In this document: positions 51,622 through 60,587 of the stretch, one piece after another | Layout: every line of letters starts with the position of its first letter | How positions within the stretch are numbered: the stretch's first letter is position 1 | Assembly (NCBI RefSeq): GCF_004917065.1 | Contig: NZ_SSYA01000001.1 | Coordinates: forward strand, 762,550 to 826,549 | DNA from: Geomonas ferrireducens | GTDB lineage: Bacteria; Desulfobacterota; Desulfuromonadia; Geobacterales; Geobacteraceae | Length of the DNA: 64,000 nucleotides | Direction: 5' to 3' | The notes under the pieces: model-generated | Told to the model about the DNA's origin: nothing | Databases searched by the model: none | The model's input: the letters and a program-made list of their open reading frames with translations, nothing else | Made by a program: the position numbers and the translations under genes

Positions 51622-52512
51622 ATGGAAACCACTGCAGACATATTCCCGGTTTTAGCGAAAGTCATGTCGATTCTACTCCTGGGGGGAGCCGTGCTTTTGA
51701 CTGCGGCGCTCTACCTGGTGCGGAAGCTGACCAAAGAACTCCCGAAAGGCGCCAACCGCAACTGGTGGTACGTGCTGGCCGGGCTCCTGCTGCTGTTCCT
51801 ATCGGGATACGTAGGCTTTTTGTCCCTCAAGGCCGGCAGCCTCTACACGCACTCCGAGATGCTCGTCGTGGTGATCTTCCTGCTGGGGGCGGTCTTCTGC
51901 CTGATGGTCTGTCTGCTCGCTTACCGGACCACCCTTGAACTGAAGCGGATTTACATCCTCGAGCACGAGGCGATGACCGATCCGCTGCTGGGGATCTACA
52001 ACCGGCGCGTCCTGGACCGCAGGCTGCGCGACGAGGTGATGCGTGCACGGCGTCACCATCTGGACCTGGGGCTTTTGATGGTCGACCTCGACCGCTTCAA
52101 GTCAGTGAACGACACCTACGGTCACCAGGCAGGGGACCTCGTCCTGCAGCACGTGGCGCGGCTTTTGATGGAATCGCTGCGGCAGACCGACGTGGTGGCC
52201 CGCTACGGCGGCGAGGAGATCACCATCCTGCTGCCGCACACCCCGCCCGCCGAGACCTGCGACGTGGCCGAGCGCCTGCGCCGCACCATCGCCGGAACCC
52301 CGGTGAGCATCACTGATCACCACGGAGAGAAGACGGAACTGACGGTGACGGTGAGCATCGGCTGCGCCGGCCTTCTGCCGGAACACGACACGGTCGAGTC
52401 GCTTTTGCAGCGAGCCGACCAAGCGATGTACCAGGCAAAACAGCAGGGGCGCAACAAGGTGGTGCGCTTCGAACCCCGGCAAGAGGCGGCCGAGATAGTA
52501 GAGAGGGGATAG
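51622..52512 (+). CDS. Membrane-bound diguanylate cyclase (GGDEF)
   Basis: A 296-residue protein with three N-terminal membrane segments (about residues 10-100) and one GGDEF domain (about 120-285). The active-site loop is RYGGEEITILL (GGEEI, a functional variant of GGDEF), preceded by the inhibitory I-site RQTD five residues upstream. DPLLGIYNRRVLDRRL and MVDLDRFKSVNDTYGHQAGD are also intact. It should make cyclic di-GMP from two GTP and be product-inhibited. No sensory domain beyond the membrane helices is visible. It is divergent from the TRL-like lipoprotein. Confidence 0.92.
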   Translation: METTADIFPVLAKVMSILLLGGAVLLTAALYLVRKLTKELPKGANRNWWYVLAGLLLLFLSGYVGFLSLKAGSLYTHSEMLVVVIFLLGAVFCLMVCLLAYRTTLELKRIYILEHEAMTDPLLGIYNRRVLDRRLRDEVMRARRHHLDLGLLMVDLDRFKSVNDTYGHQAGDLVLQHVARLLMESLRQTDVVARYGGEEITILLPHTPPAETCDVAERLRRTIAGTPVSITDHHGEKTELTVTVSIGCAGLLPEHDTVESLLQRADQAMYQAKQQGRNKVVRFEPRQEAAEIVERG

Positions 52513-52568
52513 AAGAAGGTGGGCTCAGCGTTTGCGGGAATGCACCGACATCTGGGTCAACCGGCAAT

Positions 52569-54050
52569 TTACTCCTTTTCCCCCATCTGCACGTACTTCT
52601 TCACCGTGCGCCGGTCGAGGCGGGTGCGGCGGGCGACTTCCTCGTAGGTGCCGCAGGTGTCGTATAAAAGCCCGCAGTAGGCGGCGAGGAGCTCTTCCGC
52701 ACCGAACGAGCCCTCCCGTATCCCCGCTGCGAGACGATCCGCCCGGCCCGCTCCCTTCTCCCGGCGCACCCCCTGGTAGCGACCGGTCAGGATGATCCGC
52801 TTCACCGCCTGCTCCAGCTCCCTTACGTTCCCCGGCCAGTCGTAATCCACCCCGACGTCGCGCCTGATCACCTTCTTCACCAGTTGCCGCTCCCGCGCGG
52901 GAACCTGCTGCCCGGCAACGCGCGACAGGATGGCCGCGATCAGGTTGTCCAGCTCCTCCGGGTCCTCGCCGAGCCTCTCACGCAGCGGCGGGATGGTGAC
53001 CACGTCGGAACAGAGGCGGTAGTAGAGATCCTCCCGGAACTTTCCCCCTAGCATCATGTCATCGAGCGGCCGGTTCGTGGCGGCAACGATGCGCCCGCTG
53101 AAGCGCCTCGCCTCATGACTTCCCACCGGATAGAAAACCCTTTCCTGCAGCACCTGCAAGAGCTTTATCTGCACCGGCACGCTCACGTCGCCGATCTCGT
53201 CGAGGAAGATGACGCCGTGCGGCGCACAGCGGCTGAAAAGCCCCTCGTGGTTCTCCACCGCGCCGGTGAACGCCCCCTTTTTGTGCCCGAACAGCTCGGA
53301 CTCGAGCACCCCCTCGGAATACTGAGAGAGGTTGATGGCGACGAAATTCCGGGTGAAACTCTCCGGGAAGCCGTTTCCGGCCCGGTCGTAGGGGATGAAG
53401 CCGGAGCGTCCGATGGCGGCAGCCGCGGCCCCCTTGCCGGTTCCGGTCTCACCGAGAAGCAGGATGGAGAACTCCTCCATCCGGTTCCAAAGCCCCGCCT
53501 CGAACCAGCGGATATCATGGGTGAAGACGCAATCCCAGAGATGCCGGCGCAGCGCCTTCATGGAAGGTGAGCTCCCGACGAGGCCGTTTCTGATGAAGTA
53601 GAAGGCGCGGCGCAACTGGTAGAAGACGGCAAATGTCCGCTCAGCCTCGTCTTCGGATAGCCCGAAGCGAGCCATCTCCGCGAGCGCGTCGCCGGCGAAG
53701 CCGACCCGGCACGGCTTGTCCCCCGCCTGCAACTGGGCCTGGATGAGCTGGTCGAAGTGATCGACGTAGCGGTGGAAGACGTGGAAGAGGAAGAACCTGC
53801 GCAGCACCTCGCGCCTGGTCCCTTCCACGGCACGCAGGTCTGCCACCCCGCGCGCCCGCAGGCTCTCGACCTGGGTCGCCACCCGGGTGAGCACCGAGGT
53901 GAGGATCTCGTCGGGGGAAGAACCGGGCGACGCGCCGCCAATCAGGATATCGAGGTCGTCGCGCGTATCGCCGAAGGGATTGGCAAAAGCCGCCCGTGCC
54001 ACTGTCTCCAAGAAAGTCCACTCTTGGTCGGTAATTTTTGCGACTGTCAT
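52569..54050 (-). CDS. Sigma-54-dependent regulator with unclassified N-terminal domain
   Basis: A 493-residue enhancer-binding protein. Residues 1-180 are alpha-helical, with no PAS, GAF or receiver motif that I recognise (RRFFLFHVFHRYVDHFDQLIQAQLQAG). The AAA+ domain has Walker A LLGETGTGKGAAA (199-206), GAFTGA (259-264), Walker B VIFLDEIGDVSVPVQIK and the arginine-finger region AATNRPLDD. The C-terminus is a short HTH, GTYEEVARRTRLDRRTVKKYVQ (about 466-490). The intact GAFTGA implies sigma-54 activation. It is divergent from the amidohydrolase-Aas genes, with a palindrome and a sigma-54-like site between, so those are its probable targets. Confidence 0.9.
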   Translation of the reverse strand: MTVAKITDQEWTFLETVARAAFANPFGDTRDDLDILIGGASPGSSPDEILTSVLTRVATQVESLRARGVADLRAVEGTRREVLRRFFLFHVFHRYVDHFDQLIQAQLQAGDKPCRVGFAGDALAEMARFGLSEDEAERTFAVFYQLRRAFYFIRNGLVGSSPSMKALRRHLWDCVFTHDIRWFEAGLWNRMEEFSILLLGETGTGKGAAAAAIGRSGFIPYDRAGNGFPESFTRNFVAINLSQYSEGVLESELFGHKKGAFTGAVENHEGLFSRCAPHGVIFLDEIGDVSVPVQIKLLQVLQERVFYPVGSHEARRFSGRIVAATNRPLDDMMLGGKFREDLYYRLCSDVVTIPPLRERLGEDPEELDNLIAAILSRVAGQQVPARERQLVKKVIRRDVGVDYDWPGNVRELEQAVKRIILTGRYQGVRREKGAGRADRLAAGIREGSFGAEELLAAYCGLLYDTCGTYEEVARRTRLDRRTVKKYVQMGEKE

Positions 54051-54096
54051 ATAACCTCTTCACATAAGTGCTGCTGTTACTCCAACCATCTCATTT

Positions 54097-54133
54097 CCCC
54101 CTCTCCCCCTGGGAGAGGGTCAGGGTGAGGGCG
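54097..54133. repeat. Palindromic repeat of the recB-recD family
   Basis: CCCCCTCTCCCCCTGGGAGAGGG followed by TCAGGGTGAGGGCG is, on the minus strand, CGCCCTCACCCTGACCCTCTCCC, the same sequence family as 13535-13572. It lies just upstream of the regulator start. Confidence 0.75.
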
Positions 54134-54152
54134 TCGACACAAAGACAATGAT

Positions 54153-54183
54153 CATTTTATGTAGTATCAATGCACATAAAATG
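54153..54183. promoter_or_regulatory. Candidate enhancer (UAS) palindrome
   Basis: CATTTTATGT (54153-54162) and ACATAAAATG (54174-54183) form a perfect 10-bp inverted repeat with an 11-bp spacer, so half-site centres are 21 bp (two helical turns) apart. It stands about 107 bp upstream of a -24/-12-like site and 103 bp from the start of the divergent sigma-54 regulator, the usual place for an enhancer-binding-protein site. Confidence 0.75.
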
Positions 54184-54274
54184 TCAACAAGCCTTTTGAA
54201 GCATCAGGCACAGTCGCAGTCATGTCTTACGACAAACCAGCACCTTATCCGCTATCACCTCTTTAAAACAGTCC

Positions 54275-54290
54275 TTGGCACACTACCTGT
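54275..54290 (+). promoter_or_regulatory. Candidate sigma-54 promoter of the amidohydrolase-Aas operon
   Basis: TTGGCACACTACCTGT has a perfect -24 block (TTGGCAC, 54275-54281) and, ten bases after the GG, GT where GC is usual. The start would be near 54302, 25 bp before the amidohydrolase ATG. The imperfect -12 lowers confidence, while the adjacent UAS-like palindrome and regulator raise it. Confidence 0.6.
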
Positions 54291-54326
54291 AATGACAATG
54301 GCATCTCACGCACAGGAGACACCGAC

Positions 54327-55331
54327 ATGCACGCAGCATCAGCAAACGGCATCATCGACATGCACTGCCACACCGCCGGCATCGGCGCAGGAAACAGCGG
54401 CTGCTTCATCTCGCCCGCCATGCGCAAAAGCTGGCGCTACAGGGTCTTCCTGAAAGCCTTCTGGGTCACCGAAGAGCAGCTCTTGCAGGAAGGGGACGCC
54501 CTGGTGATGCGGCGCATCTCCGAGCGGCTCGCCGCCTCGCAGCGCGTAACCGCCGCCGTCATCCTCGCCATGGACGGCGCGGTGGACGGCAACGACGAGC
54601 TTGATCGCAACAGCACCGAGATGTACATCCCCAACGACTTCGTCGCGGCTGAGACCGCCAAATATCCGAACCTCCTATTCGGGGCAAGCATCAACCCGCT
54701 GCGCCACGACGCCCTCACGCGCCTGGAGAAAGCGGCGGCGGACGGCGCCGTACTGGTCAAGTGGCTCCCCTCCATCCAGCACTTCGACCCGGCCGACGAG
54801 CACCTGATCCCGTTCTACCTGAAGCTGAAAGAGCTGGGGCTTCCGCTGCTCACCCACACCGGCACCGAGCACTCCTTCACCATGACGCGCAACGAACTGG
54901 GCGACCCGGAACGGCTAAGACTCCCGCTTTCGCTCGGGGTGAAGGTGATCGCGGCGCACTGCGGCAGCTGCGGCAGAAACGAAGGGGAGAGCAACTACCG
55001 CCGCTTTCTCCGACTCATCGACGAGTTCCCCAACTGCTACGGCGACATCTCCGCGCTCACCCAGATAAACCGGAAGTGGCACCTCACGCGCCTGTTGAAG
55101 AAGGGCGTTTCCGGACAGCTTCTCTACGGCACCGACATGCCGCTTCCCAACACCGTCTCGGTCACCCCCTACGCGTTCCCCATCAAGCTCTCGCCACGCC
55201 GCATGGTGGAGCTCTCCCGGATCGCCAACCCCTGGGACCAGGACGTGGCCCTCAAGGAGGCGCTCGGAGTGCCCGAGCAGGTCTTCTCGAACGCAAACAA
55301 CGTCCTCAGGCTTCCCGTCCCCACCCCCTGA
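54327..55331 (+). CDS. Amidohydrolase-family (TIM-barrel metal-dependent) hydrolase
   Basis: A 334-residue amidohydrolase_2-type protein. The metal HxH is in GIIDMHCHTAG at the N-terminus, LVKWLPSIQHFDP gives the barrel lysine area, then LLTHTGTEHSF, VIAAHCGSCGRNEGE and GTDMPLPN with the catalytic Asp. Family members are hydrolases or decarboxylases acting on small cyclic or aromatic substrates; the substrate here is unknown. GGAG lies eight bases before ATG. It is 15 bp upstream of the Aas fusion gene, so the two are co-transcribed and may act on the same lipid-related compound, which is inference. Confidence 0.86.
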   Translation: MHAASANGIIDMHCHTAGIGAGNSGCFISPAMRKSWRYRVFLKAFWVTEEQLLQEGDALVMRRISERLAASQRVTAAVILAMDGAVDGNDELDRNSTEMYIPNDFVAAETAKYPNLLFGASINPLRHDALTRLEKAAADGAVLVKWLPSIQHFDPADEHLIPFYLKLKELGLPLLTHTGTEHSFTMTRNELGDPERLRLPLSLGVKVIAAHCGSCGRNEGESNYRRFLRLIDEFPNCYGDISALTQINRKWHLTRLLKKGVSGQLLYGTDMPLPNTVSVTPYAFPIKLSPRRMVELSRIANPWDQDVALKEALGVPEQVFSNANNVLRLPVPTP

Positions 55332-55346
55332 TCCTGGAGCACCGAC

Positions 55347-58300
55347 ATGACCACCGCCTCATCCAAATCCTTCGCCTGGCTGAACGCCACCCAGTTCCTC
55401 GGGGCGCTGAACGACAACATCCTGAAGCTCTTGATCATCTTCTTCCTGATCGGCAGCCGGGGACGCGCCCACGCCGGGATGATCACCGCCTCGGTCGGCG
55501 CCGCCTTCGTCGTCCCCTTCATCCTCTTTTCCGCGCCGGCCGGATGCCTCGCCGACCGCATGGCGAAATCGAAGCTCATCGTGAACGTGAAGCTCTTCGA
55601 GGTGGCGGTCACCCTCTTGGCCGTCGCCGCCTTCGCCTTCAGACAGGAACATCTCCTCTACCTGGTCGTTTTCCTCATGGCGAGCCACAGCGCCTTCTTC
55701 GCACCGGCGAAGTACAGCATCGTCCCCGAACTGGTCCGGAAGGATGAACTCTCCCGGGTGAACGGGCTGATGGAATCCTGCACCTTCCTCGCCATCATCG
55801 TCGGCACCGGCCTTGCCTCCGGACTCGCCCAGGCAGCGGGAGGAAGCTTCTGGATCGCCTCGCTCTTCAGCCTCGCCGTCGCCAGCGCCGGGCTTGCCTG
55901 CGCGAGGATGATCGGCGAAAGCACTCCCGGGGACGCGGCCCGTCCCGTGGCCCTTCTCCCCACCGGCATCCTGCACACGGTTCGCGGCATCTCGAAAGAC
56001 CGCCACCTCATGCTCGCCATCATCGGGCTCGCCTGGTTCATGTTCATCGGCGCCTTCGCGCAACTGAACTTGATCGGCTACGGCATGGAAAGGCTCGGGC
56101 TCTCCGAGGCGCAAAGCGGCTACCTGTTTCTCGCCGCGGCGCTCGGCATCGGCGGGGGCTCGCTCCTCGCCGCCAAGCTCTCCGGCCGCGACGTCGAGTT
56201 CGGCATCGTTCCGCTCGGCGCCGCCGGGCTCACCCTCGCCCCGGTCCTGCTGCACATCCTCCCCGGCAACCTTGCCGCGAGCCTCATCGTCATCGTCTTT
56301 TTCGGTGTCTCGGCGGGGGTCTTCAGCCTGCCGCTGCAGACCTTCATACAACTGCGGGCCGACGCCGCCATCCGCGGCGAGGTGCTGGCAGCCTCATCCT
56401 TCATCAACTGGGTCGGCATCCTCGCCGCATCCGGGCTCACCTGGCTCTTCAGCGGTCCGATGGGGCTCTCCGCCGCGCAGGGCTTCAGCGCCGTCGGCGC
56501 ATTGACCCTGATCCTGACGCTCCTCTCGTTCCGGATCCTCCCGGACTTCCTGATCCGCTTCATCGCCCTCGTCACCATGCGGGTCTTCTACCGGCTGCGC
56601 ATCAAAGGGCTCGAAAACCTCCCGGTGGAGGGGCCGGCGCTTCTGATCCCGAACCACGTCACCTGGGCCGACGCCCTCTTGCTCACCGCCACCTGCCAGC
56701 GCCGCATTCGCTTCGTCATGGAGCGAAGCATCTACAACACGCCCCTCTTGCGCGGCCTGTTCCGGCTCATGGGGGTGATCCCGGTTTCCTCGACGGACGG
56801 CAAAAGGGAGATGCTGGAGTTCATCAAGAGGGCGCGCGCCGCGCTGGACGAGGGGTACATGGTCTGCATCTTCGCCGAGGGGGCGCTGACGAGGACCGGC
56901 ATGCTGGGCGAGTTCCGCGGCGGCTTCGAGCGCATCGTGAAGGACAGCGGCCACCCGATCATCCCGGTGTACATCGGCGGAGCCTGGGGGAGCATCCTCT
57001 CCTACGCACACGGAAAGCTCCTCTCCCGGCTCCCCGCACTCTCCCCCTACCCGGTCACCATCCTCTTCGGGGACCCGATGCCCGCGACGAGCCTCGCCGT
57101 CGAGGTGCGCCAGAAGGTGGCCGAGCTTTCCTGCGACTACTTCGCCTCCAGAAAGGAGCAGCGCCGGCCGCTGCCGGAGTATTTCATCCGCACCGCACGC
57201 CGTTACTGGGGACGCCGCGCCATTGCCGATACCTCGGGGAAGAACCTGAGCTACGGCCGCACCCTGACCTCCGCCGTCGCCCTGGCCGGAAAGCTCGACG
57301 GGATGATCGACGATGCGGAACACGTGGGACTTTTGCTGCCGCCGTCCGCCGGGGGCGTGCTCGCGAACCTCGCCCTCTCCATGCTGGGGCGTGTTACCGT
57401 GAACCTCAACTACACCGCCTCCGAGGCTTCACTTTCCTCCGCGGTGGCCCAGTGCGGCATTCGCACCATCGTCACCTCGCGCGCGTTCCTGGAAAGGGTC
57501 CCGACCCTGCCGCGGCTTGACGGCATGATCTTCCTGGAGGACATCGTCCCCGCCATCTCCGGCCGGGCAAAGCTCATGGCCCTTCTCAAGGCGAGGCTCT
57601 ATCCCGCTACCCTCCTCTGCCGCGCTAAAGGGTTCCACGTCGACCAAAGCGCCACGGTGATCTTCTCCTCGGGGAGCACCGGCGAGCCGAAGGGGGTGAT
57701 GCTCAGCCATCACAACATCATGTCGAACATCGAGGCGCTGCGCATGGTGTTCAAGGTCGATCTGAACGACAACATCTGCTCGGCCCTCCCTTTCTTCCAT
57801 TCCCTGGGCTTCACCGCGACGCTCTGGTTCCCGCTCACGAGCGGCTTTTCCTCCGCCTACCACACGAACCCGATGGAGGGGGAGAAAATCGCCCAGGTGG
57901 TGCGCGAACACCGCTCCACGCTCCTCCTCGCCACCCCCACCTTCCTCCTCTCCTACCTGCGCCGCGCGAAGCGCGAGGATTTCGCCACGCTGCGCCTCGT
58001 GATCACGGGAGCGGAGAAACTGAAGAGCAAGGTGGCGGACAGCTTCCAGGAGAAGTTCGGCATCCGCCCTATGGAGGGGTACGGCGCCACGGAGCTCTCT
58101 CCCGTTATCACCCTGAGCCTTCCGGACGTGGAGATCGACGGGGTGAAGCAGCACGGGGCCAAGGAGGGGAGCGTAGGGCACCCGATCCCCGGCGTCGCCA
58201 TCCGCGTGGTCGACCCGGAAAGCGGAGCGGTATTGAAGCCCGGGGAGGCCGGGATGCTCCAGGTGAAGGGACCGAACGTGATGCTCGGCTACCTGGGAAG

Positions 58301-58721
58301 AGAGGAGTTGACCGACGAGGTGGTGCGCGACGGCTGGTACGTCACCGGAGACCTAGGCGTCATGGACGACGACGGCTTTGTCAGGATCACGGACCGCATC
58401 TCTCGCTTCAGCAAGATCGGCGGCGAGATGGTTCCCCACGGGGTGATCGAGGACGAGTTGCACGCCCGGCTCGGGCAGAGCGGGATCCTCGCGGTAACCG
58501 CGGTACCCGACGAGAAAAAGGGGGAGCGGCTGGTGGTGGTCTATACCCGCGGTGCGACCGATGCCGCGACGCTCTTACAACACCTTTCCGAGAGCGAGCT
58601 CCCCAACCTCTGGAAGCCCGGACGCGACGGGTTCGTCGAAGTAGAGAGCCTTCCCATACTCGGAACGGGAAAGCTGGACCTGAAGGGGCTGAAAGAGATC
58701 GCGCTGGCGGCAACAAATTAG
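55347..58721 (+). CDS. aas: LplT-PlsC-Aas fusion: lysophospholipid transporter / acyltransferase / acyl-ACP synthetase
   Basis: An 1124-residue three-part protein. Residues 1-400 are an MFS/LplT-type flippase (FAWLNATQFLGALNDNILKLLIIFFL, FSAPAGCLADRMAKSKLI). Residues about 405-600 are a PlsC acyltransferase with IPNHVTWADALL (H-x4-D) near 434 and FAEGALTRTGML. Residues about 615-1124 are an AMP-forming acyl-ACP synthetase with FSSGSTGEPKGVMLSH near 778, GYGATELSPV, VTGDLGVMDDDGFVRITDR and the closing lysine in LPILGTGKLDLKGL. In E. coli LplT and Aas are separate neighbours that flip and re-acylate lysophosphatidylethanolamine; here both are in one chain. It is downstream of the amidohydrolase gene. 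Confidence 0.92.
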   Translation: MTTASSKSFAWLNATQFLGALNDNILKLLIIFFLIGSRGRAHAGMITASVGAAFVVPFILFSAPAGCLADRMAKSKLIVNVKLFEVAVTLLAVAAFAFRQEHLLYLVVFLMASHSAFFAPAKYSIVPELVRKDELSRVNGLMESCTFLAIIVGTGLASGLAQAAGGSFWIASLFSLAVASAGLACARMIGESTPGDAARPVALLPTGILHTVRGISKDRHLMLAIIGLAWFMFIGAFAQLNLIGYGMERLGLSEAQSGYLFLAAALGIGGGSLLAAKLSGRDVEFGIVPLGAAGLTLAPVLLHILPGNLAASLIVIVFFGVSAGVFSLPLQTFIQLRADAAIRGEVLAASSFINWVGILAASGLTWLFSGPMGLSAAQGFSAVGALTLILTLLSFRILPDFLIRFIALVTMRVFYRLRIKGLENLPVEGPALLIPNHVTWADALLLTATCQRRIRFVMERSIYNTPLLRGLFRLMGVIPVSSTDGKREMLEFIKRARAALDEGYMVCIFAEGALTRTGMLGEFRGGFERIVKDSGHPIIPVYIGGAWGSILSYAHGKLLSRLPALSPYPVTILFGDPMPATSLAVEVRQKVAELSCDYFASRKEQRRPLPEYFIRTARRYWGRRAIADTSGKNLSYGRTLTSAVALAGKLDGMIDDAEHVGLLLPPSAGGVLANLALSMLGRVTVNLNYTASEASLSSAVAQCGIRTIVTSRAFLERVPTLPRLDGMIFLEDIVPAISGRAKLMALLKARLYPATLLCRAKGFHVDQSATVIFSSGSTGEPKGVMLSHHNIMSNIEALRMVFKVDLNDNICSALPFFHSLGFTATLWFPLTSGFSSAYHTNPMEGEKIAQVVREHRSTLLLATPTFLLSYLRRAKREDFATLRLVITGAEKLKSKVADSFQEKFGIRPMEGYGATELSPVITLSLPDVEIDGVKQHGAKEGSVGHPIPGVAIRVVDPESGAVLKPGEAGMLQVKGPNVMLGYLGREELTDEVVRDGWYVTGDLGVMDDDGFVRITDRISRFSKIGGEMVPHGVIEDELHARLGQSGILAVTAVPDEKKGERLVVVYTRGATDAATLLQHLSESELPNLWKPGRDGFVEVESLPILGTGKLDLKGLKEIALAATN

Positions 58722-58803
58722 TTGTCATTTAGAAGCGTTACCGGTATCTTTTCCGCGCCTGCGGTCACCATCCGCCCATCGGCGCGCCGCAACCGGCCCA
58801 CAA

Positions 58804-58932
58804 CTCCTCCCCCTGGAGGGGGGAGGCCGGGAGGGGGGAAAGCGGAACCAAGACGCTGCGCGCCCCCTTCCTGACCCTCTCCCCCTTGGGACCGAAGCCC
58901 CTGCGGGGGGAAGGGCCTCGGCGCGAGAGGGC
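58804..58932. repeat. GC-rich palindromic repeats
   Basis: CTCCTCCCCCTGGAGGGGGGAG (58804-58825) and a longer element from CCTGACCCTCTCCC (58870) to CGCGAGAGGG (58922-58931) form hairpins. The second begins like the 13535-13572 family and has a different inner part. They separate the aas gene from the cysteine-hydrolase gene; nothing else is visible in the 242-bp gap. Confidence 0.65.
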
Positions 58933-58963
58933 AAATTCAAACAATCGTACAAGGAGGCCCCAC

Positions 58964-60523
58964 ATGAGGCTTCGTCTCTGCATCCTGCTCTCGCTCTTCA
59001 TCGCCCTATCCTGCGCGCCGCCGGTCATGGCCGCAGACACCCTTAAAGAACTCGTCGAAAGGGGGGCATGCGGCGGGGAATCGGACAATACCTGTACCGG
59101 GCACTTCCTCGAGGCGCACGGCTGCACCAAGGCGAGCGTGGAGCAGGGGCTCACGCGGGAGCTAAACGAGTTCCGCACCCTCGCGGAAGAGGCGCTCGCG
59201 CTGCGCGCGGAGACCATCAAGACCGGCATCCGCATCAAGCAAGAAATGGAGCGTGGCAAACCACTCTCAGGCGACGACCTCGCCCTCATCAACCAGGGAA
59301 TCATCGACCACTTGGCGCTGCGCGAGAAGCTCCTAGCCCTGGCAGAGGCGCACGAGTGCTGGCTCGATGTCGACGACAGGTATTTCGCCGAGCTCGGGGT
59401 AACCAAGGAGAGCCGGCTCAAAGGGGTCATGCTCTCGCTTTCCTCCGCCCTGGTCCTCTACGACAACTACCTGCTCGCCATCTCCCTCTTCGAGGGTGAC
59501 GCTAAGCTGCGCCGCATCCTGAACGAGCGCGACCCGGGTTATGCGGTGCGGCGCGCCGAGCTTGCCAAGGTCACCATGAACTACGATTCCATCGCGAACC
59601 GCCAGCGGGTACGCAGGGCGATCAACTTCTACGAGAAACAGATCAGGAAATCCCCCTTCACCTCGGACACCCTCGCCATGGACTACGTCTCCACCCTGAT
59701 AAGGCAAAGCCCCTCATACGACATAGTAAAGAAATGGTCCCCCTTCTACGTAATCGGCAGAAAGCTCGGCTTCTTCGGCGCGGTGACCACGGACACACTG
59801 CTAGGTCTTGAGCGGGAGGGGACCAGCCTGTTCAGCATGGTTTTCGGAAACGCGGTGGGGCTCGTGGAGACCCGGAAGGGAAAACTGTACGGGAAGGAAG
59901 CGGTAAGGGCCGAGGTGCAGAGAAACCTGCAGGCGGGAGACATTCTCCTGGAGAAGACCCCCTTCCGGCTCACCGACAAGCTGATTCCGGGCTACTGGGG
60001 GCATGCGGCGGTGTGGACCGGCTCCGAGCAGGAGTTGCGGGAGCTGGGGATCTGGGATCACCCGGTGGTTAAGCCGTACCAGCAACAGATAAAAAGCGGC
60101 CACATGGTGGTCGAGGCGCTGCGCTCCGGGGTCGAGATGAACACCATGCAGCACTTCCTCAACATCGACAGCATCGGGATCCTGCGCAAGACCGCGGCCA
60201 CACGTCAAGACCGCGCCCACACTGTGATCCAGGCACTGCGCCAGGTAGGGAAGCCGTACGACTTCAACTTCGACGTCGAGTCCAAGGGGAGGGTGTACTG
60301 CTCAAAGCTTGTGTACATGAGCTACAGCGGGGTCGATTGGCCGACCAAGAAGTCGCTGGGACGCACCACCTTCACGCCGGACGACGTGGCCATCAAGGCG
60401 ATCAAGGGGGGCACCCTGCAGTTGGTGGCCTTCTACCACGAGGGGAATCTGGTCTCACACGACCCGCTCAACACCATGGCGAAGCTTATGGGATTACCCA
60501 ACGGGAGCCAGTCGGCGCGGTAA
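58964..60523 (+). CDS. Secreted YiiX/YebB-like (permuted NlpC/P60-type) cysteine hydrolase
   Basis: A 519-residue protein with a Sec signal peptide (RLRLCILLSLFIALSCAPPVMAA). Residues 25-315 are helical and not recognised, apart from four Cys in the first segment (RGACGGESDNTC...HGC). The C-terminal 200 residues match the circularly permuted papain-like family of YiiX: GDILLEKTPFRLTDKLIPGYWGHAAVWTG with His347, and GRVYCSKLVYMSYSGVDWP with nucleophile Cys446. Such enzymes cleave amide or thioester bonds, and some are lipid-linked. AAGGAGG precedes ATG 58964. It lies downstream of aas beyond a repeat cluster and ends at a strong terminator, so it may be read from the same promoter. Confidence 0.82.
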   Translation: MRLRLCILLSLFIALSCAPPVMAADTLKELVERGACGGESDNTCTGHFLEAHGCTKASVEQGLTRELNEFRTLAEEALALRAETIKTGIRIKQEMERGKPLSGDDLALINQGIIDHLALREKLLALAEAHECWLDVDDRYFAELGVTKESRLKGVMLSLSSALVLYDNYLLAISLFEGDAKLRRILNERDPGYAVRRAELAKVTMNYDSIANRQRVRRAINFYEKQIRKSPFTSDTLAMDYVSTLIRQSPSYDIVKKWSPFYVIGRKLGFFGAVTTDTLLGLEREGTSLFSMVFGNAVGLVETRKGKLYGKEAVRAEVQRNLQAGDILLEKTPFRLTDKLIPGYWGHAAVWTGSEQELRELGIWDHPVVKPYQQQIKSGHMVVEALRSGVEMNTMQHFLNIDSIGILRKTAATRQDRAHTVIQALRQVGKPYDFNFDVESKGRVYCSKLVYMSYSGVDWPTKKSLGRTTFTPDDVAIKAIKGGTLQLVAFYHEGNLVSHDPLNTMAKLMGLPNGSQSAR

Positions 60524-60550
60524 GGGCGGAAGGAAGGGGCGGAAGGAAGG

Positions 60551-60586
60551 GGGGACCGGCACATAAAGAGCCGGTCCCCTTTTTTT
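60551..60586 (+). terminator. Intrinsic terminator after the cysteine hydrolase gene
   Basis: GGGGACCGGC-ACATAAAGA-GCCGGTCCCC with a T7 run (60580-60586). It abuts the stop codon of the convergent nitroreductase gene. Confidence 0.93.
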
Positions 60587-60587
60587 A

